Source: an uncultured Eggerthella sp. (GTDB lineage: Bacteria > Actinomycetota > Coriobacteriia > Coriobacteriales > Eggerthellaceae). From it: 16,256 nucleotides of DNA. Positions within the stretch are counted from its first letter, which is position 1, and each line of letters starts with the position of its first letter. The translations under genes were made by a program, and so were the position numbers. The notes below the pieces were generated by a model. It searched no databases. It saw only the letters and a list, made by a program, of their open reading frames with translations, and had not been told where the DNA came from. Of the stretch, positions 12,133 through 16,256 are shown one piece after another. The stretch is taken from positions 1 through 16,256 of the forward strand of contig CAUHNN010000023.1 of assembly GCA_959607715.1 (NCBI GenBank), read 5' to 3'.

Positions 12133-12205
12133 GAAGCGCATCGCCGAACCCTTATTCATTCAAACCCTTCATGCAGACCGCACAACACCAGACAGGAGAC
12201 GAAAA

Positions 12206-13450
12206 ATGAGAACAGAGGTAGTCAGCATCGAGGACGTGTACCCCGATGAGAACAACCCCAGGAAGACCTTCGACGGCATACGCGAGCTGGCAGAGAGCTT
12301 CTCGCTCAACTCCGAGCGGCCAGGCGAGCCGTTCACCCCGCCCCTCTTGATCCGGGACGGCGGCATCTACCGGATCGTGGACGGCGAGAGGCGCTACCGC
12401 GCGCTCAAGCACCTCAAGGCCAGGTCCTTCACGGCCAACGTCTGCGAGAGCATGGACGAGGCCAACGTCATGGCCGCGATGCTCGCAACCGACGACAAGC
12501 AGCCCCTGTCCGACCTCGAGCGCAGCCGAGGCGTGCAGCAGATGCTCCTGCTCGGCGTCGACCCCGAGGCCGTGGACAAGGCCGCCAACGTGCGGTGCAG
12601 CGCCAAGGCCAAGCGAGCCATGGCCAAGGTCAAGGACGCCGCCGAGGACATGACCCTCGACCGCCTGATCGCGATCGCCGACGTGGCGGACGACGACGGC
12701 GCGGTGAAGCGCCTCGAGGAGTGCTCGGAGCGCGACTGGCTGCGCGTCTACGACTCGATCAAGCGCGAGCGCCAGGCGGCGAGCGACCGCGAGGAGATCG
12801 TGGCGGCCCTCGAGGCCGAAGAGGCGGTGGAGCGCGTGGTCGCCGATCGCGGCGGCGTCGACGTCGACGAGCTCGCCTACGACACGACCCTCTACAGCGT
12901 TGCCGGGGCAAAGGCGCATGACTTCGCGCCCGGCACCGTCTGCCTCATGACGACCGTCGGCAGCGGCCCGGCCGTCGAGGTCTACGTGCCCAAGGCCGTG
13001 GCCGACGCGGAGGAGGCGGAGCGCGACGCCGAGCGCAAGGCGGTCGACGCGCTCAAGGGCGAGATCGACGAGAGCGAGGAGCGCCGCATGGCGTGGGTCT
13101 GCGACCGCCTGGGCGAGCCCGATCGGATGAAGAGGGTCCTCGACGTCTGCGAGGACAGGCTGATCGCCTCCTACGTTCGCGAGATCGGCAAGATGCTCGA
13201 CCTGGGCGCCGACCTCGAGTGCGAGCCTTGCCGCGCCTACGCCGCCCTCGCATACGCCCACGCCGCCGGACGCGCGGGCCTCTCGCCGCACGCGAGGGAA
13301 CTCCTGCGCGGCAAGGCGGGCGTCTGGTGCGAGCAGCGCGTCAAGGACGCAAAGGAGCTGGCCTCGGCGTTCCTGGCCGACGGCTACGCCCCCGAGCCGT
13401 GGGAGCGCAGGGTGTTCGACCTGATCGAGGCGGTCGAGGTCGATGGCTAG
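12206..13450 (+). CDS. ParB/RepB-like nuclease-domain protein
   Basis: A 414-aa protein. Residues 1-75 form a ParB N-terminal domain: VYPDENNPRKTFDGIRELAESF (11-32) and the CTP-binding GERRYRA box (60-66). Residues about 95-165 look like the helical DNA-binding part (QPLSDLERSRGVQQMLLLG, then KAKRAMAKVKDAAEDM). The rest (170-414) is a long acidic helical region, with several coiled-coil stretches, that I do not recognise. Phage ParB-like proteins act in DNA binding, partition-like functions or nuclease activity. The ATG at 12206 has AGGAG 7 bases upstream. The stop overlaps the exonuclease start by 8 bases, tying it to the recombination block. Confidence 0.82.
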   Translation: MRTEVVSIEDVYPDENNPRKTFDGIRELAESFSLNSERPGEPFTPPLLIRDGGIYRIVDGERRYRALKHLKARSFTANVCESMDEANVMAAMLATDDKQPLSDLERSRGVQQMLLLGVDPEAVDKAANVRCSAKAKRAMAKVKDAAEDMTLDRLIAIADVADDDGAVKRLEECSERDWLRVYDSIKRERQAASDREEIVAALEAEEAVERVVADRGGVDVDELAYDTTLYSVAGAKAHDFAPGTVCLMTTVGSGPAVEVYVPKAVADAEEAERDAERKAVDALKGEIDESEERRMAWVCDRLGEPDRMKRVLDVCEDRLIASYVREIGKMLDLGADLECEPCRAYAALAYAHAAGRAGLSPHARELLRGKAGVWCEQRVKDAKELASAFLADGYAPEPWERRVFDLIEAVEVDG

Positions 13451-14417
13451 GCCGTATCGCGAGATCAGGTTCGAGGGCACGCCCGAGGAGGTCAACGCCC
13501 AGTGGGTCGAGGCCAGGCGAAACGGCATCGGCGGCTCTGACGTCGCGTCGATCATGGGGCTCAACAAGTTCTCCTCGCCGCTGTCGGTCTGGCTCGTCAA
13601 GACGGGCCGCGAGGACCCGCCCGACCTCTCGGGCAAGGAGGCCGTCGAGTGGGGCAACCGCCTGGAGGACGCGGTGGCCGATAAGTTCGCCGACGAGCAC
13701 CCCGAGCTGACGGTGCGCCGACGCAACGCCACCCTCGTCTCGCTCGACCGCCCCTGGGCATTCGCCAACCTGGACCGCTGGGTCACCGACGGCGAGGGCC
13801 ACGTGGGCATCCTCGAGGTCAAGACGGTCGGCAGCCGACGCGCCGCCGACTGGGACGACGGGGTTCCGCTCTACTACCTGACCCAGGTCACCCACTACAT
13901 GGCGGTGACGGGTTACGGATACGCCTACGTCGCGGTGCTGATCGGCGGCCAGGAGTACCGCGAGTACCTCGTGCAGCGAAACGAGGAGGACGTAGCGGCG
14001 GTGAACGAGGCCGTGGACGTCTTCTGGCGCGATTTCGTCGAAACCGACACGGCCCCCGCGCTGATCGGCAACGACGCCGAGGCGGACGCGCTCCTGCGGA
14101 TGCACGACGAGCCGGGCGGCGAGTACGTGCCGATGCTCGACTCCGACGTGTCGATGGTCGGCGAGCTGCGCGAGATCAAGGAGGAGATCGAGCGCCTCAA
14201 GAAGCGAAAGACCCTGATCGAGAACCAGATCAAGGACATGGTGGGAGACGCCAAGGGCATCGAGACCGAGACCATGCGGATCACGTGGACGAGGAGCACG
14301 AGGTCGAGCTTCGACCGAGCGGCGTTCGAGGCGGCGCACCCGGGCATCCTCCAGGACTACACCAAGACGAGCGTCACAAACGGCGGCATCAGGATCGCCG
14401 CCAAGAAAGGAGATTAG
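13443..14417 (+). CDS. YqaJ-type phage recombination exonuclease
   Basis: A 324-aa member of the YqaJ/lambda-exonuclease family of PD-(D/E)XK nucleases, which chew back one strand of double-stranded ends and hand single strands to RecT. Signatures are GIGGSDVASIMGLNKFSSP (28-46), EWGNRLEDAVADKF (69-82), LDRWV with Asp111, the core ILEVKT with Glu125 and Lys127, and QVTHYM (148-153). A coiled coil (EIKEEIERLKKRKTLIENQI) and a C-terminal extension follow. It overlaps the parB-like gene by 8 bases and is followed 3 bases later by recT, the normal pairing. Confidence 0.93.
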   Translation: MARPYREIRFEGTPEEVNAQWVEARRNGIGGSDVASIMGLNKFSSPLSVWLVKTGREDPPDLSGKEAVEWGNRLEDAVADKFADEHPELTVRRRNATLVSLDRPWAFANLDRWVTDGEGHVGILEVKTVGSRRAADWDDGVPLYYLTQVTHYMAVTGYGYAYVAVLIGGQEYREYLVQRNEEDVAAVNEAVDVFWRDFVETDTAPALIGNDAEADALLRMHDEPGGEYVPMLDSDVSMVGELREIKEEIERLKKRKTLIENQIKDMVGDAKGIETETMRITWTRSTRSSFDRAAFEAAHPGILQDYTKTSVTNGGIRIAAKKGD

Positions 14418-14420
14418 GAA

Positions 14421-15353
14421 ATGGGACAGCTAGCAAAGCAGGCGGCGGGCCGACAGATGAGGGCCGCTGGCCACGGGGCCGAGGGCATCGCGGGGATGCT
14501 CGACAAGGCCTGGCCGCGCATCCAGGCCGTCATGCCCAAGCACATGAGCAGCGAGCGCCTCTACCAGCTCGCGATCAGCACCGTCAACACCACGCCGAAG
14601 CTGGCGCAGTGCGACGCGGCCTCGCTCTTGAGCTGCGTCATGAAGTGCAGCGCGCTGGGCCTCGAGCCGAGCGCGGTCGACGGGCTGGGGCGCGCCTACA
14701 TCCTGCCGTACAAGACGAAGACGGGCATGCACGCGCAGATGATCATCGGCTACAAGGGCATGATCGACCTCGCCCGCCGATCGGGGCAGATCAAGGACAT
14801 CAGCGCCCGCGCGGTCTACGAGGGGGACGAGTTCGACTATTCCTTCGGCCTCGAGGAGAGGCTTGAGCACCGCCCGAGCGGCAGACGGCGGGAGGCTGGC
14901 GAGAAGCCGACGCACGTCTACTGCGTCGCCCACTTCGCCGACGGCGGGCACTACATCGACGTCATGACCTACCAGGAGGTCGAGGCGATCCGCCGACGCA
15001 GCAAGGCGGCGGACAACGGCCCCTGGGTCACAGACTACGAGGCGATGGCCAAGAAGACCGTCGTGCGCAGGGCGTTTCCCTACCTGCCCGTCAGCGTCGA
15101 GGCGCAGAGCGCGGCTGCCGCCGACGAGACCTCGGGCGGATACGAGCAGCAGATAGCCTTCGACCCGATCTTCGAGGCTCCCGAGGAGGAGCCGGAGCCG
15201 GCCCGCGACACCGAGCCGAAGGGCCTGCGAAAGGCGCACTGCACCGTCTGCGGTCACGTGTTCGAGATCGCCGTGGACGCCGACCTGGCCGACCTCGACC
15301 CCGCCATGATCGCGTGCTGCGAGACGCCCAACTACGAGTGGATGGAGGACTAG
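14421..15353 (+). CDS. recT: RecT-family single-strand annealing protein with zinc-ribbon-like tail
   Basis: A 310-aa recombinase that anneals complementary single strands in phage recombination. Residues about 20-230 match RecT: VMPKHMSSERLYQLAISTVN, LEPSAVDGLGRAYILPY, MIIGYKGMIDLARRSG, AHFADGGHYIDVMT and WVTDYEAMAKKTVVRRAFPYLP. From about 235 to the end comes an acidic linker (EAPEEEPEPARD) and a tail HCTVCGHVF with Cys274, Cys277 and a Cys299-Cys300 pair, resembling a zinc ribbon not typical of RecT. AAAGGAGATTAGGAA precedes the ATG. It lies directly between exonuclease and SSB genes. Confidence 0.94.
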   Translation: MGQLAKQAAGRQMRAAGHGAEGIAGMLDKAWPRIQAVMPKHMSSERLYQLAISTVNTTPKLAQCDAASLLSCVMKCSALGLEPSAVDGLGRAYILPYKTKTGMHAQMIIGYKGMIDLARRSGQIKDISARAVYEGDEFDYSFGLEERLEHRPSGRRREAGEKPTHVYCVAHFADGGHYIDVMTYQEVEAIRRRSKAADNGPWVTDYEAMAKKTVVRRAFPYLPVSVEAQSAAAADETSGGYEQQIAFDPIFEAPEEEPEPARDTEPKGLRKAHCTVCGHVFEIAVDADLADLDPAMIACCETPNYEWMED

Positions 15354-15812
15354 ATGAGCATCAACCGAGTGACCATCAGCGGCAACCTCACCAGAGACGG
15401 CGAGCTGCGCACGACGCCGGGAGGCACCGACGTGCTCGCGCTCGGCGTGGCGGTCAACGACCGCGCGAAGAACCAGCAGACGGGCCAGTGGGAGGACCGA
15501 CCGAACTTCCTCGACTGCGTGATGTTCGGCAACCGCGCACAGTCGCTCGCCCCCTACCTGTGCAAGGGATCCAAGGTGGCCATCGAGGGCAAGCTGCGGT
15601 GGAGCCAATGGCAGGCCCAGGACGGATCGAAGCGCAGCAAGGTGGAGATCGTCGTGGACGAGATCGAGTTCATGAGCACCCGCGACCAGGCCCCGCAGCA
15701 GCAGGCCCCCGCGCCCGCCATGCGCCCCGCGCCATCCTACTCGCAGCAGCGGATGGCCGGGATGCCGCAGCCCAAGGCGCCGAACCTCTACGACGAAGAT
15801 TTGCCGTTCTAG
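15354..15812 (+). CDS. ssb: phage single-stranded DNA-binding protein
   Basis: A 152-aa SSB. Residues 1-108 are the OB fold (INRVTISGNLTRDGELRTT, NFLDCVMFGNRAQSLAPYL, KGSKVAIEGKLRWSQW, VEIVVDEIEFM). A Gln/Pro/Met-rich flexible linker follows. The acidic C-terminal tip YDEDLPF is the part that recruits DNA-metabolism enzymes. The ATG directly follows the recT stop (TAGATG), so translation is coupled. It would protect single strands made by the exonuclease and during replication. Confidence 0.97.
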   Translation: MSINRVTISGNLTRDGELRTTPGGTDVLALGVAVNDRAKNQQTGQWEDRPNFLDCVMFGNRAQSLAPYLCKGSKVAIEGKLRWSQWQAQDGSKRSKVEIVVDEIEFMSTRDQAPQQQAPAPAMRPAPSYSQQRMAGMPQPKAPNLYDEDLPF

Positions 15813-15822
15813 GGGGTAGGCC

Positions 15823-16110
15823 ATGGGAGAGGAGGCGGCAGGCCCCTACGAGGTCAAGTACGCGCCCTTCTACCGCTCTTTCCACGGGGTGACGAGCCGA
15901 CTGCCCGACGCGGAGAGGCTCGCGATATACGACGCCGTCACGGCCTACTGCTTCGACGGCGTCTACCCCGACTTCAGCGATTTCGGCCATGAGCGCGAGG
16001 CGGTCCTGTCGGATTACTTCGCCCTCATGGCTCCCAACATCGACACCACGATAAAGAAGATGGCGGGCGGCCCGAAGGGCGGAAGGCCGAAGGGCAAGAA
16101 GGCCAGGTGA
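15823..16110 (+). CDS. DUF6291-like phage replication-region protein
   Basis: A 95-aa protein with the pattern FYRSFHGVTSRLPDAERLAIYDAVTAYCFDGVYPDF, then YFALMAPNIDTTIKKMAGGPKGGRPKGKK. This resembles short phage proteins (DUF6291-like, from memory) encoded just before replication initiator genes. The Gly/Lys-rich end is basic and may touch nucleic acid. AGGGGGTAGG precedes the ATG at 15823. After the TGA at 16108 the same frame stays open through the repeat array to a TAA at 16225-16227. The gene may therefore once have been longer, or the repeats may simply keep a period divisible by three. Confidence 0.75.
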   Translation: MGEEAAGPYEVKYAPFYRSFHGVTSRLPDAERLAIYDAVTAYCFDGVYPDFSDFGHEREAVLSDYFALMAPNIDTTIKKMAGGPKGGRPKGKKAR

Positions 16111-16119
16111 GAGCCTGGA

Positions 16120-16211
16120 AACCATACTAAAAACCATAGGTTTAACCATAGGTTTTACCTAAGCCTAAACCATAGGTTTTACCTAAGCCTAAACCATAGG
16201 TTTAACCATAC
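16120..16211 (+). repeat. 12-bp-phased repeat (iteron-like) array
   Basis: AACCATAGGTTT occurs exactly four times, at 16132, 16144, 16168 and 16192, with partial copies AACCATAC at 16120 and 16204. Two intervening 12-mers, TACCTAAGCCTA at 16156 and 16180, keep the register, so all unit starts differ by multiples of 12. Each unit has AACC/GGTT arms around ATA. It is AT-rich compared with the surrounding phage DNA and follows replication-linked genes, as a phage origin with iterons would. Nothing else gene-like is seen from here to the window end except a purine-rich stretch (16230-16256) that may be the next ribosome site. Confidence 0.8.
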
Positions 16212-16256
16212 GGGAAACCTCCCTCTCTAAGAAATTTAGAAGAGAGGAGAAGAGAA

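Larger units (their letters stand above)
6379..16256. mobile_element. left part of an integrated temperate phage (prophage)
   Basis: Integrase at the edge, divergent CI-like and Cro-like regulators with shared operators, antirepressor, RusA, YqaJ, RecT, SSB and tightly overlapping early genes together define a lambdoid/siphovirus-type early region. The left boundary lies somewhere in 6245-6379 and the element continues past the window. Packaging, capsid, tail and lysis genes and the right attachment site are not in view, so whether it is intact is unknown. Its coding part is visibly richer in G+C than the host flank. Confidence 0.93.

Noticed and set aside
12152..13822. A 556-codon open frame on the minus strand opposite the ParB-like and exonuclease genes
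   Set aside because: It is low-complexity Ala/Arg/Val/Leu/Asp-rich with no domain I recognise, and lies opposite genes with clear motifs and ribosome sites. Long antisense frames are expected in very GC-rich coding DNA.
13341..14339. A 332-codon minus-strand frame opposite the exonuclease gene
   Set aside because: Same reason: a shadow of the YqaJ reading frame with no motif of its own.
14430..15824. A 464-codon open frame on the minus strand opposite recT and ssb
   Set aside because: It lies wholly opposite recT and ssb, whose families are certain; its composition is that of a GC-rich shadow.
16120..16211. CRISPR array
   Set aside because: Units are only 12 bp, directly tandem and without unique spacers, and no cas gene is near.

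Overview
The window joins a stretch of ordinary bacterial chromosome (about 1-6,340) to the left end of an integrated temperate phage (about 6,345 to the window end, continuing beyond it). High G+C, strong AGGAGG-type ribosome binding sites, a TGxxxGQGRxH-type dehydrogenase typical of mycofactocin-linked and anaerobic actinobacterial enzymes, and the overall protein style suggest a high-GC Gram-positive, most plausibly a gut Coriobacteriia/Eggerthellaceae member. That placement is inference. The prophage is more GC-rich than the host flank: hand counts of two sampled 60-base lines gave 28/60 G+C in the host merR gene and 43/60 in the phage parB-like gene.

Host part. On the minus strand are a glyoxalase-fold (VOC) protein followed by a short-chain dehydrogenase, apparently one operon, and a gamma-carbonic-anhydrase-like hexapeptide protein with its own terminator. 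On the plus strand are a MerR regulator with a TipAS-type ligand domain, whose promoter has the diagnostic 19-bp spacer and an operator-like dyad; a small RelA/SpoT-type HD hydrolase co-transcribed with it; a rhodanese lipoprotein; an SGNH-type hydrolase; and an overlapping pair encoding a coiled-coil J-domain protein and a HIRAN-domain protein, preceded by a leader with two overlapping hairpins.

Phage part. Minus strand, reading inwards from the junction: tyrosine integrase, a HicA/HicB toxin-antitoxin pair whose HicB carries an excisionase-like helix-turn-helix, and a self-cleaving (S24) CI-type repressor. The repressor and a plus-strand Cro-like gene are divergent, and four copies of one 14-bp operator sit in and beside both promoters. 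The plus-strand early operon continues with a BRO/KilAC antirepressor, an unknown 87-aa protein, a 58-aa excisionase-like HTH protein, a 42-aa membrane peptide, a RusA resolvase, a zinc-ribbon/HTH protein and a 60-aa membrane protein, then a probable terminator. After a palindrome-rich 220-base gap comes a recombination and replication block: ParB-like protein, YqaJ exonuclease, RecT annealing protein with a C-terminal zinc-ribbon-like tail, SSB and a DUF6291-like protein. The window ends in a 12-bp-phased repeat array that may be a phage origin.

Working together: the repressor, Cro-like protein and antirepressor form the lysis/lysogeny switch; integrase, possibly with one of two small HTH proteins as directionality factor, moves the element; YqaJ, RecT, SSB and RusA form a recombination module; HicAB probably stabilises the lysogen. 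No wholly new system is clearly visible. The best leads are the operator array, the HicB-HTH fusion next to the integrase, the J-domain/HIRAN pair with its structured leader, and the phased repeat array.
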